From Oscheius tipulae (taxonomy: Eukaryota; Nematoda; Chromadorea; Rhabditida; Rhabditidae): a stretch of 64,000 nt of DNA. The notes below the pieces were generated by a model that was not told the DNA's origin, did not search any database, and saw only the letters and a program-made list of their open reading frames with translations. The position numbers and the translations under genes were made by a program. The stretch lies in the NCBI GenBank assembly GCA_037178975.1, contig JASJZH010000003.1, forward strand, positions 2,790,001 through 2,854,000, written 5' to 3'. The first letter of the stretch is position 1. Each line of letters begins with the position of its first letter. This document shows positions 33,512 to 43,861 of the stretch, piece by piece.

Positions 33512-35161
33512 CTGGAAACGGGGAAAATGGTAAGCATTTGAAAGAAGAAATCGAGAAAACCGACTTGGAAAACATTTTGGAGTCAACTATGAAAAAGGAC
33601 CATGGTAGAGATTGTCCAGCAATTTATTATAACTTCGCATGATTGAATAGGTGTAACCTAGGCACGTTTTGCTTGCAATATCCTCAAAGGATGTGAAGAA
33701 AACGTAAACAATCGGCCCTTTAAATTTCCGAGCTATAAAACACGCCTCTAAGTCAATAGCCCCTTGTACTCCATGGTTTCTTTGTTTATATTATTGATGT
33801 TAATTCCTGAAAAAAATGAAAAGCATTTAAACAAACAAACTAAGAAAAAGAAAGCCGAAGAGAATGAAAATAAGACTGGCATTGGCCGCCTCTGTGTAGG
33901 CGCGCTGAATAAACGTACGCAATTGCGTAAATAATAGTGGTGTGTTACAAAATTTCATGAGAGCAAGACTTGAACGGGAGACAAGGAATTCCTTGCCCTC
34001 TAAAGCCTTGTTGTGAAATAAAACGGTCTACAAAACCTGGGATTGGAAAAAGGGTGTGATTAAAGAGAAGGGCAAATACTGGAATCAACAAATGTGAAGA
34101 AACAGTTCTGATGAAATTTCGGAACTATTTTTCCAAGACGTTTTCTCAAAAGAAATATTTCTTGGTCTTCAACCGAGAACAAATCTTCTAGATGACTCGA
34201 ATTTTTCATTTTCTCTCACACCTGACGGCGGAGCAATTTGCATTGGACACGAGGCGGCAGAACATAAATGATATCTGCTTCGAGCCGATTATGAGCTCTG
34301 CTCTCACTTGACCATTTCGTCGACTAAAAGGCCTCATAACCGACGTCACTACGAGCTGCACCTATAAGCTATTACACTTGCGAGACAAGCACGTATTGCT
34401 CGCTGTTTTTGCACCGAAGAGTCCAGCTGATCACCTTTCGGATTCTCCCAAGAGACCCAAGAACCCATTCTTGATAATCGAATCTCTCGTGTCTCTTTCC
34501 AATTTGTGTCCTCTCCATTTCGGCCTCTTCCTCGTCTCTCTAATCCAATGAATCACAGTCTTCCCTCAAACTTCCGTCTACTCCATCCTCTCCTCTTTTT
34601 CCCCTCTCGAATCATATGATGAAGAAACGGGAAATTCTATTGCGAGTTTGGAAACCAATTGGGCGGCGAAGAGATAAACAGAGAGCCGAGTTCGTACTCT
34701 TTGGTCTACTTTCTTAGCCTCAAAAGGTTGTTTTCAGACGATGTTCCTGGCCACAGAGTGTTACGGAGCTCGGTTTCTGGAAGACGTGAGTTGACTCTTT
34801 GCTCAGTAGACACTAGAAGCATTGGAATCCAAATGGCTATGTGTAGGACTGGTTGTCTCCCCATAAACTGTTAAAAATTGTCGGACTGGTTGTTAACCCT
34901 CTATTCTCTCCTTATAATCCTCAAACCATTATGAGAGCTGTGAATCCGGGGCATCGTTGACCCAAGTTGATTTGCCGGAGCTGTCCCCAATTAGACCTGT
35001 TTTTCTTGTAAAGTTTGTTTCCCATACAAGTCAAAACGGAGATCAGTTAGTTTCTTCGAATCAGAAGTACCGTAATAACTTTTGGAGGACTACTTGACTT
35101 GTCAAAACCTCTCTAGTGGAAACCATTCAAGCGCCCGCTTCTCCCGTCGACGGCTGTCTAG
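33512..35161. other. intergenic region, no gene found
   Basis: Mixed AT-rich and TC-rich sequence without a convincing exon chain on either strand. Short open frames near 34240 and 34660 are isolated and not family-like. Confidence 0.4.
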
Positions 35162-35392
35162 ATGCTGCCGAAGAAGAGCTATAGCGACGCGGTCGGAGGC
35201 AGGAGCACCGAGCCGACGACGGATCTCCCTCCAGAAGAAGAATCGTCTGCCATGGAAGAGGAGAGGACAGATCCGATCGAACAAAAGGAAGAAGACAAGC
35301 ACGACTGGCTCAGAGCGCGTCGTCTGGAGATCGCTCGTCTAAACAGCGGTCTGGAGAAGTTGCTCGACCGTCTCCAGCAGCTCGTCGTGTAG
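35162..35392 (+). CDS. small acidic helical hypothetical protein (76 aa)
   Basis: ATG at 35162 follows a TGTCTAG acceptor-like site, suggesting spliced-leader addition. The protein starts MLPKKSYSDAVGG, has an acidic middle (EEESSAMEEERTDP) and ends with an amphipathic helix (LEIARLNSGLEKLLDRLQQL) that could form a coiled coil. No domain is recognised. It might be a small adaptor subunit, or only an exon of a longer gene. Confidence 0.5.
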   Translation: MLPKKSYSDAVGGRSTEPTTDLPPEEESSAMEEERTDPIEQKEEDKHDWLRARRLEIARLNSGLEKLLDRLQQLVV

Positions 35393-36505
35393 AAGAAGAA
35401 TGCGAAAAGAGATAAAGTTTCGCCTATCTAGTCCTCTTCTGCTGGTGACAGCTCTTTATATCTGCCCAAGTAATACCCCGGTATGCTCATTTGTTACTTC
35501 TATTGGCAATTACCAGTGACACGCGATACCTATGGCTCTCCTAACTGTTCTTCTCTGATACCCGTCACTATGTCCGGGTCCGACAGTTACCAGTCGTTCT
35601 AACTGTCTGTCAAATTGTCAGTGACTAGCGACTTGCTAATGGGGACTATCTCTTGTCTTTATCTTTCGATTTCCCTCTTTCCCCCTGACTTTCAAACTTT
35701 TCCCAGGTCTTTTCCATACTCGAAGTTCCCTTGCTGGCTTTTCTTGTACTACAAGTAATGCTATCGCATCTAAGGGGCTCAACGACAGTAATAACGCCAC
35801 TCCGTTGAACGTTTCCCAGCTTCTATTCCCTTTTGTCAGCATATGCTGATCCTTCCCACTCGCTTCGCCCTGTTCGCATGTTCCCCGCCAATCGAGCCAC
35901 CGTGACAAAAGCAACATTCTCCCAAAGATAATGTCTCTCCACAAATAACTTGACTTGCCAAACAATTAGTGTACGCACAAAGTAACTCACTAATGAGTAA
36001 TTGAGGTTGACTACTAGGATCTCTAATGATTTGCAGTTAAAGATAAAACACAAAGCAGTCTTTCCCCTTCATCTCTTCTTGAATCACTTCCAGCTCTTTT
36101 CTAAAGAGCGCTCATTGCTCGCGAGTCGGAACTTGCCCCCGATCTGATGATTTATGCATTCTTTAATTAAGCTGTTGACACCGCTCTCGCCCTTCTCACT
36201 TCTAACTCGTTCCTCATTCTTCTCCTTCTCAAGCGATGTCGAAGAATCAGTCGGTGAGTTCCCATCTTGAATATATTCACTCTGTTCCCAAAAGGTCTGT
36301 TGTTCTCTAATAGTCAAAGATCCCATCTCTCACTCTCTCTCCCGTAAGCGTCAGATTTCTCGACCGAGTTGATTGTGAGACCTTGGTCTGCTGCTCGAAT
36401 TTCACGAGTAGGCTTCCCTCAGTTGCTCTCTCTCTCTCTCTCTCTCTTCACAGTCCCTGCAACTTCTATTTCACTTTCGTGTGAAGGGGAATCCCGAAAA
36501 AAAAG
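35393..36505. other. intergenic, TC-rich
   Basis: No exon chain seen. A CTCTCTCT microsatellite runs at about 36428-36446, shortly before the possible upstream first exon of the arrestin gene. Confidence 0.4.
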
Positions 36506-36583
36506 ATGGAGATTATTCGCAAACTGACCGCCTCGAGACCCCGAATCACCGAGGAGGTCCATTTCATTCCGCAGGTTCTGAGG
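36506..36583 (+). CDS. possible alternative first exon of the arrestin-domain gene
   Basis: An ATG exon of exactly 26 codons (MEIIRKLTASRPRITEEVHF..) ending in phase 0 at a good donor (GTGAGTCTCC). It could splice to the phase-0 arrestin exon at 37756, giving an N-terminus different from the one at 37420. No other downstream partner is evident. Confidence 0.4.
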
Positions 36584-37419
36584 GTGAGTCTCCCAGTCAC
36601 CTGACTCGATTCGACCCAGACTTCCATTCCGCTTGACTTATTCACTCGTCCGCTTATATAGCAACATGTTGAACTCGACTTTTTATTTGGATTTGCTCAA
36701 GGTAAAAGGGAGAGAAGAGCTCGCGCTCTTTTTGCTCGGACAGCAGACACGAAACCTGATAAGTCGGGATGTTAGGACATGGGCAAATAAATAGAGAAAG
36801 AGGGCTTTTGAGATGAATGGCTTTTGAGATGAATTGTTTTCATTCAGTTGGATCACTAGATTATCTTGAACAGGGAGGTTTACTCTAATCGAACTGGAGC
36901 GCCAGATCCTCTGTTCCACCGTGTCTGTGTAACAGTTCAAGAACCTTTTGGCTCAAACAGCGTATCAGAGACTACCAGTTCGAATTTGAGAGAACCTAAC
37001 AAGTCTTAGTCTGTTCGTTACAGGAAATGCTCTCTGGGAGTCACAGTTATGTCAGTCCTTAAAACGTATATTCTGTCCCAAATATTATAACTCACATGGA
37101 AAACCCTCTGGCACCGTTGGACATCAGAGTCTGCTCATTGACCAGATAGGAAATACCCCCTAGTATGGAAAAGGTCAGGACAAGTTACGCGCGATCCAGT
37201 CAAATATAACCCCGGTGGCTATTTACTAGTCAAATCCCAGGACACATTACACTCTCCGCTGGCTGTGTCCCAACTCTGTCTCTTCCCACCTCATCCTATG
37301 ACAAATTGTGCCAATTAGCTTCCAAAACGAGCGAGGTGTCCGACGGTTAAGTTACACGCGTAATTGACACGACTCTTCACTTCTCCCCTTCCGCCTCTCA
37401 GAGAGCTCTTCCTCCTAAA

Positions 37420-39054
37420 ATGGCTTCTCGTCGACAGTCAGTCGGCTTGGCGCTCAAACAATTTGCGCAGAGTTTTCTGCCAACTGGAGAGAGTAGTCCA
37501 GAGATGAAGGTGAGTATAAAAGGAGTGGATGAATGGGTCAGAAGAGGCTCTTGAGCCTCGAGACCGCCTCTAAATGCGCAATAAGGCTAGGATTTCAACA
37601 GGCTGCTAAATGATAGCCAGGTTTCCAGTCCGGCTTGCAGACTTTGGGGTGAGCGGTTTCTATTTCAGTCTAGTTCAAAACTCGGCTTTCGTTTCCACTG
37701 GGCTCGCGTGGTCATCAGAATCTGTCACAAAATATCTAAAGAAAGCGTCTTTCAGATGCCTACTACCCAGATCAACATCGTCCTTTCTGAACCCCGAGTC
37801 CTGGCTGGGGAGTTTCTTCAGGCTAAAGTGGGTTGACCAACCGTTTTAAGACCAAATCCCCTTCAGATACTGATAGATTCTGCCGATCCCGATACAGTAA
37901 TTCATTCCTTGACGGCAGAAGTCAAGGGAGTCGGTAGAACTGGATGGGTCAACATCCACACGGACAAGATCTTTGAGACGGAAAAGGTTGGATTCTGCGA
38001 ATCAAAATGACAGAAAAGTACAGATATTCATGAACATGCAACTTGCTCTCTGTCCAGAAGGAATGAGACTTCCGGTTGGAAAACATCAGTTCCCCTTGCA
38101 GGTACAGTCGTTCTAAACTGTCAACTATGTTTCTAGGCATTGATCCCCGAAAACGCCCCGAGCAGCTATGAGAGTCAGTTCGGGACTGTCCGATACCAGG
38201 TCAAAGTCAACTTGACCTGTAACACCGACCAGGTAGTATCCACTTCCAACAGTAAATCAATCACTTCAGGCCACCTGCTCCGAATGTTTCCCCGTGGTCG
38301 TCTTGTCCCGGTCATTCTTCGACGATGTCCCAATGAACGTCCTCACACCCATTGATATCAAAGACGAGGTCGACTTTACGTGTTGCACCCTCCCGTTTGG
38401 CTGTGTAACTATCGTCATATCCCTGCCAAGAACAGCTTACAGATTGGGAGAGGTATAGAAAAAGTAGGAAAAGAAAATCATGGAGACATTCAGACCATTG
38501 AAGCCCAGATATCGATCAATTCCAAGACGAGAAAAATGCTCAAGGATTGTACTGTAGCGCTGATTATGAAGACACAGTTTGAGGCGAGGAGCAGGTGGGG
38601 ATTTTGAAGGAGATTTATCGAATTTGTACAGATACGAACATGTTGACGAGAAGAAATTGAGTGAACAACTTCTGGAATTGATACCTCTGGGGGCTGTGAG
38701 GTCGAGGAACAAGTCGGTAAGCTACCTTTCGAGCTCCAAGACAATCACTCAGGTCTTTGAAAAGTGCTTGATTCGGATTCCGGATGGCGCGCCTCCCACT
38801 GAAGGATACAATCGAGGAAACGGGGAAACATCCATCATAACCATCCACTATGTGCTGAAGCTAACTGCCACACCAGGTTAGAAGAAATGAGACCGATCCG
38901 AATAATTATAGGGATCGAATGCGAGGTTCCAATAACTGTGACCTCCAGAGGATACAGAGATGCCAACAAGCAAGCAGCTTATGAGATTCATTCGAAACGA
39001 AATGCCGGGACGAAGACAGTCAGCATTCTGGAAGAGAAGCTAGTGTACTGCTGA
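37420..39054 (+). CDS. arrestin-domain protein (ARRDC type)
   Basis: Ten exons (37420-37509, 37756-37827, 37867-37986, 38024-38101, 38137-38232, 38270-38452, 38494-38594, 38632-38716, 38753-38876, 38912-39054) close to 363 residues. The arrestin N domain shows INIVLSEPRVLAGEFLQAKI, AEVKGVGRTGW, LPVGKHQFPLQALIPENAP and SSYESQFGTVRYQVKVNL. The C domain shows YRLGETIEAQISINSKT and ends with IECEVPITVTSRGY. Such alpha-arrestins link membrane receptors and transporters to ubiquitin ligases and endocytosis, but no PPxY motif is visible in the short tail, so the NEDD4-binding branch may be lost. Exon 37420 encodes MASRRQSVGLALKQF, and the frame is also open from an internal ATG at 37756. Confidence 0.88.
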
Positions 39055-39423
39055 CGAATAAAGTGTACTTAAACTAGACGACCAGTAGTGATCCCGCAGC
39101 CGAAACAAGGAGATAAAGACTATTCTAGTCGCTCGTGTTCTATTGGTGACGGCTCTTCACGTTTGTTCGCAATTACTTCTATCGGCAATGCGGACCTACC
39201 TTTTGTCAGTCTTGTAGCGAACCTTCCATATTCAACAACTTTTCAAGCTTGCTTCTTGTCACTCTCTCTGCTCGTAATTCTCATCCTTGCTGTTTGTCCG
39301 ATTGGAGCGATACGTTTTCAGCGATTACTTGATCATCCCTTCAGGAAGATCTAATAGGAAAAACACAAGTTCACATAGCAATCATTCACATAAAATCCGT
39401 ACAAAACATACATCGGGGTAGAA
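39055..39423. other. spacer between arrestin gene and alpha-tubulin
   Basis: It contains the plus-strand AATAAA for the arrestin gene (about 39057) and 3' untranslated sequence for the convergent tubulin gene. No further feature was seen. Confidence 0.4.
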
Positions 39424-41109
39424 CTAATAGTTTTCTTCTTGCTCGTCATCCTCCGGATTGTTAGTGTCCGTTCCGACCTCTTCGTAGTCCCTCTCCAGGC
39501 AGGCCAGGTCCTCGCGAGCCTCGCTGAACTCGCCCTCCTCCATTCCTGAAACCATCTTCATATGATAAAAGGAATCAGGCATACCTTCACCGACAAACCA
39601 ATGGACAAAGGCCCTCTTGGCGTACATCAGGTCGAACTTGTAGTCGAGACGAGCCCAGGCTTCGGCAATGGCGGTTGTGTTGGTCAGCATACAGCAGGAG
39701 CGGGGCACTTTGGCAAGATCCGATCCCTCGACGGCTACCGGAGGCTGGTAGTTGATGCCGACCTTGAATCCAGTCGGGCACCAGTCGACGAACTGGACCG
39801 TCTTCTTCGTCTTGATAGTGTTGATGGCCGAATTGACGTCTTTCGGAACGACATCTCCTCTGTACAGCAGGCAGACGGCCATATATTTGCCGTTTCGCGG
39901 ATCACATTTAACCATTTGAGATGTGGGATCGAAGCACATACTGGTGAGGTCATTGACACTCAGCGACTCGTGATAGGCCTTGGCCGCAGAAATGATGGGA
40001 GCCTGAACGTTCGGTCATTGATGATAACAAAAGTTAGTACTGAATCAGGCACCTCGGCTCAGAATGTTCGCGTCGGCCAGACAAGCCTTGAAATGTCTCT
40101 TTTGATTACCACTACTTGTGAATATACTATTTGTAAAAGCGAAGAGGCTTTAAAATGAATTCTTCACAAGCTCTGATCCGAGGTACCTGGACCAGTTCTA
40201 CCACCAAGTTCAGAAAACGTACCATGGTCGAGAGAGGGAAATGGATACGAGGATACGGAACCAGATTGGTCTGGAACTCGTTCAGATCCACATTGAGAGC
40301 TCCTTGGAATCGAAGAGAGGCCGTGATGGAAGAGACGACTTGGGCTATGATCCTGTTGAGATTGATGTAGGAGGGCCTCGGGACATCAAGGTTACGACGG
40401 CAGATGTCATAGATAGCCTAGAAGAGAGATGTTAAATGGACAGATATTGCACAACACCTCGTTGTCGACCATGAAGGCACAGTCCGAGTGCTCCAGGGTA
40501 GTGTGAGTCGTCAGGACGGAATTGTAGGGTTCGACGACCGAGGTGCTGACCATCGGAGCAGGATAGACGGCAAATTCGAGCTTGGACTTCTTGCCGTATT
40601 CCACGGACAGCTTCTCCATCAGCAGAGAGGTGAAGCCGGAGCCGGTTCCTCCTCCAAACGAGTGGAAGACGAGGAATCCCTGGAGTCCTTCGCAGTTGTC
40701 CGCCAGCTTGCGCATCTTCTCGCACACGACCTCGATAATCTCTTTTCCAACGGTGTAGTGTCCACGGGCGTAGTTGTTGGCGGCGTCTTCCTTTCCGGCG
40801 ATGAGAGATTCCGGGTGAAAGAGCTTCTGGTATTTGCCGTGGCGGATTTCATCTGAACATTTCGAATTGAGATAAATGAAAAAGAAAGTACAAACCTACA
40901 ACAGTGGGCTCCAGGTCGCACATGATGGCTCTGGGCACATAACGGCCATTCGAAGTCTCCGAGAAGAATGTGGACATTGAGCTGTTGTCGTTGCCCTCGC
41001 CCATCGTTCCGTCAGGCTTGATTCCATGTTCCAGGCAGTAGAGCTCCCAGCACGAGTTTCCGATCTGGACTCCGGCCTGGCCAATATGAACTGAGAGAAC
41101 CTCGCGCAT
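39424..41109 (-). CDS. alpha-tubulin, divergent isotype
   Basis: Five minus-strand exons (40896-41109, 40458-40852, 40223-40417, 39585-40002, 39424-39545) close to 447 residues. GTP-binding landmarks are intact: [20 protein letters not shown], the tubulin signature GGGTGSG, and the alpha-specific catalytic Glu region [17 protein letters not shown]. Unusual points: the protein begins MREV rather than MREC; the H1-S2 loop ([16 protein letters not shown]) is shorter and lacks the Lys40 acetylation site; the tail is Asn/Asp-rich ([19 protein letters not shown]) but keeps the C-terminal Tyr for detyrosination. This suggests a specialised, possibly ciliary or neuronal isotype rather than the housekeeping one (inference). 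Confidence 0.95.
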
Positions 41110-41261
41110 TATCTTCAAAAAATGCGTGAACAAATCGAAAGCAGAATTATAAGGAGAAGAGAATTCTCGGGCAGTGAGTAAGCTCAAAACCTCTGGGAAA
41201 AAAACGGGGAAGAAAGTAAAAAAAAAAAAAGAGTCTACTTAGGAACGGATTGATTGGCGAT

Positions 41262-41500
41262 ATACTGTAGAACTTTTCCTTGCGGGACCTGCCGGGTCAG
41301 TCCTTTAGCATTTGGCAGCGGTTTTTCGCAGTTTTCTTGGTCGTTTCACCAATTTTCTCACTTTTTACGTTTATTTTCAAACATAGCAAAATGACAAAAA
41401 AAAACTGAAAAGAAAAAATTTATTATGAAATCGGGTGAAATCCCCTACCAAATATTAAAAAACTGGCCCGGTGAGCCTCGCGATGGAAAATTCTACAGCA
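41262..41500. repeat. inverted-repeat element (MITE-like)
   Basis: TACTGTAGAACTTTTCC at 41264 is matched in reverse by GGAAAATTCTACAGCA near 41485, continuing inward through the GGGACCTGCCGGGTCAG / CTGGCCCGGTGAGCC pair. The two ends agree at about 80% over about 40 bases. The middle is AT-rich with A and T runs. It lies upstream of the alpha-tubulin start. Confidence 0.55.
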
Positions 41501-41783
41501 CGGCGTGTCAACCCCCTGAACAGACTACGGTAGTGCTCAGTAAGGTTCACTTGGAGACCTACTGTAGCGCTTAAATTGGAGGGAGCATCAAATTTGCAGA
41601 TTTCGCAATTTCCTTAGCTCTTTCATCTTCGCGGATCCTTCATGCGTTTTCTTCCTCCCAATTCACATTGTTGAAAGCAATAGAACTGTCTACTTGTCTT
41701 TCAGAAAAGTATCGCAAGGTTTATTTACAGGTAAAACGAACACCCAACACCCGTGGTAATAAGTAGGTATGCGTAAAAAACAT

Positions 41784-42977
41784 TCAAACGTCGGAAATTT
41801 CTTCAATGTCTGTCGGCAGTCGGGATGACAGTTGTGAAGTATCGAATTGGTCATTTGGCGTCGAGTCCGAGTCTGACACTAGTCCACTTAAGTCCAGACG
41901 CTCAATATGCGTGAGATTGCTTTGGTCAGCTGTTGGCTGCTGTTGCTCTGATTTCTACAATTTTTTCTTCACAAAAATATACAAGATACAAACCTGGAGA
42001 GGTTCCACCATGCAAGTAAAACGTTCTATGTCAAGCCAAGATAATCCAGGTGTTGTCGAAGAAGGTCCACGCCTCATCTGCAGGCGAATATTTTCGTGGA
42101 AAGAGGAATCCCACGGGGTAAATCTGAAGAAGAAATCTGTAAATTGAAAACTCAAGTATATACTTGATATAATTTGGGTCACCCTGACTCACTGGATCGT
42201 CGTAAACATGTACTCGACTCTTGTTAACGCATTCCTTGGCTATCTCTCTGGAAGATTCAAAGTCACACTAATGAATCAAAACAAACTTGTATCTATTTCG
42301 ATCATCTCTCCAAAGTCGAGCAGCTCTGGGGTTAGAACAAGAGTCCGGTTCGGTTTCTAACGAAGAAAAGAAGACTCTCTTAAACTTTGTATGGTTTCAA
42401 CAAAGGATGTCTCACCTGAGCAACTAGAAGTGCGTACTGCAAATGATGCTTCTCTTTCTTCCAGCCATCGGTAAAGTATCGCGTTAGGTCGAGTAAGTTG
42501 GTTTCTTCTGATATATGAGGGTGAAAGATTGGGAGATCGAAGATAATTTCCTAAAGCTTCGAAATATGAGGACTTTTCAGAACATACCGGAAGACTGGTT
42601 GTGTTAGGAAAATGCTTTTGGATGTGAACAGTAAACCGAAATATTCCACCGGCAAAAACCCCTGCTCTGATGAAAACAACTCCGAACCAGCCTAAACAAG
42701 AAGGTAAGTGGAGAAATGCTCTGTCACTTACAAAATTGGTCGGTCGCACTTGGAACGATGTAAATCCCATCAATTGGATTGCGACAGATCCGAGAGCAGA
42801 AAAAAGTCTATGTGAAGTCAAAAAACGAGCTCACTATTCTGCCTGAAGGGCGTGTTTAACTAGAAAATTAGGAGGAAGCGTGAGCATCTCTACCGGCTGG
42901 GCTACATCATCTCCAAATTCATACGCTTGGCCGACGTCGGAAGTACGGCGAAGTGCCTGAGTTAGCCGGGTTTTCAT
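41784..42977 (-). CDS. AKTIP: AKTIP/FTS-type ubiquitin E2 variant (dynein adaptor complex)
   Basis: Eight minus-strand exons (42843-42977, 42732-42807, 42588-42691, 42416-42550, 42287-42378, 42164-42247, 41994-42123, 41784-41954) give 308 residues. The UEV core reads DGIYIVPSATDQFCWFGVVF, GGIFRFTVHIQKHFPN, IIFDLPIFHPHI and KHHLQYALLVAQRVFF. The AKTIP-specific C-terminus follows (NPRAARLW.., IKFTPWDSSFHENI). No active-site Cys is seen in the E2 position, as in AKTIP. FTS/AKTIP joins HOOK and FHIP proteins to tether endosomes to dynein. The exon 1-2 junction is odd: conservation favours continuing through QAEY, but only a GC donor after CAG (42843) keeps phase. The last exon is Asp/Ser-rich. 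AATAAA on the minus strand is near 41725. Confidence 0.85.
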
Positions 42978-43129
42978 ATAGGTGGCTGCCTGAAAATAAG
43001 AGTGATTTGAGATGAACACGATCCAAAAAAGACAAGACAAATAAATCGGCCTGGATCCTAACAAGCAATTGTTATTTTTGCTCACACGACCTGTTTTAAA
43101 TCCCGGTTTTCCCTTTGTTCAATTAGATA

Positions 43130-43624
43130 GACAACTTGCAAGAAGAAAAATGAAACAGTGATGGTTGGTTTGCGAAGTTGTTCATGTATGCGTGGCAGTG
43201 ACAGCGATGTATAGTCTGTTCACAAAAAACAACCAAACGACCAGGCATCGCGGGCTTTTTTTTGGCGCGGATTCAAAGGGCTAAAAATTAGCTTCAAGTA
43301 TTTCGTTCATCAAACAATTTCATCTTTTCCCGTATTTTTAGCTATTTTTCCGTTTTGTTTTTTGTTAAAACGGAATATTCCGGTTAAAACAAACGAAAAG
43401 GGAGAAAAATTATGTAAAAGACGAAGAAAAATGATTGAAAAGATGAACTTATTGAAATTCTAACCAATTTTGAGCTGTTTGAATCCGCGCCAAAAAAAAG
43501 CCCGCGGGCCTGGTCGTTTGGTTGTTTTTTGTGAACAGACTATACATCGCTGTCACTGCCACGCATACATGAACAACTTCGCAAACCAACCATCACTGTT
43601 TCATTTTTCTTCTTGCAAGTTGTC
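43130..43624. repeat. near-perfect 148-bp inverted repeat with ~200-bp spacer
   Basis: Sequence 43130-43278, beginning GACAACTTGCAAGAAG, recurs as its reverse complement at about 43478-43624 with only one or two differences visible over the whole arm (AACAACCAAACGACCAGG versus CCTGGTCGTTTGGTTG, and so on). The spacer is AT-rich. One arm lies just upstream of the AKTIP gene, the other just upstream of the plus-strand gene at 43664. No coding content is evident. Confidence 0.9.
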
Positions 43625-43663
43625 GTACAAAATGGTGCGTACAAAATTCTCAGAAGCTGGAAA

Positions 43664-43786
43664 ATGACCTCACACAATGCAATTCGCTCTTTTTTCTTTG
43701 CATTCACTATCTCCATACTGCTATTTGTTGTTCTAGTGCCACCCGCTGTGCTGTTCATTCCGCCCAGGCGAGCAATAACTTTTTAG
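43664..43786 (+). CDS. 40-residue single-pass membrane peptide (candidate)
   Basis: ATG 43664 to TAG 43784-43786 encodes MTSHNAIRSFFFAFTIS.. with one strong hydrophobic helix (about residues 8-33) and a short basic tail (PPRRAITF). An acceptor-like TTCTCAG lies 12 bases before the ATG. SepSecS starts 76 bp beyond the stop on the same strand, the spacing of a nematode operon. It is too short to assign, and it could be part of the SepSecS 5' leader. Confidence 0.4.
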   Translation: MTSHNAIRSFFFAFTISILLFVVLVPPAVLFIPPRRAITF

Positions 43787-43861
43787 CTTTATAGCCTCAA
43801 CTTCTCTTTTACGCCTTCCTAGTTTTTCACATTGGTTATGTTTCATGCTTTAGAGCGGTCG

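Noticed and set aside
40003-40222. possible extra exon in the alpha-tubulin gene
   Set aside because: The tubulin frame joins directly from 40223 to 40002 and the intervening 220 bp carries stops; it is simply a longer intron.
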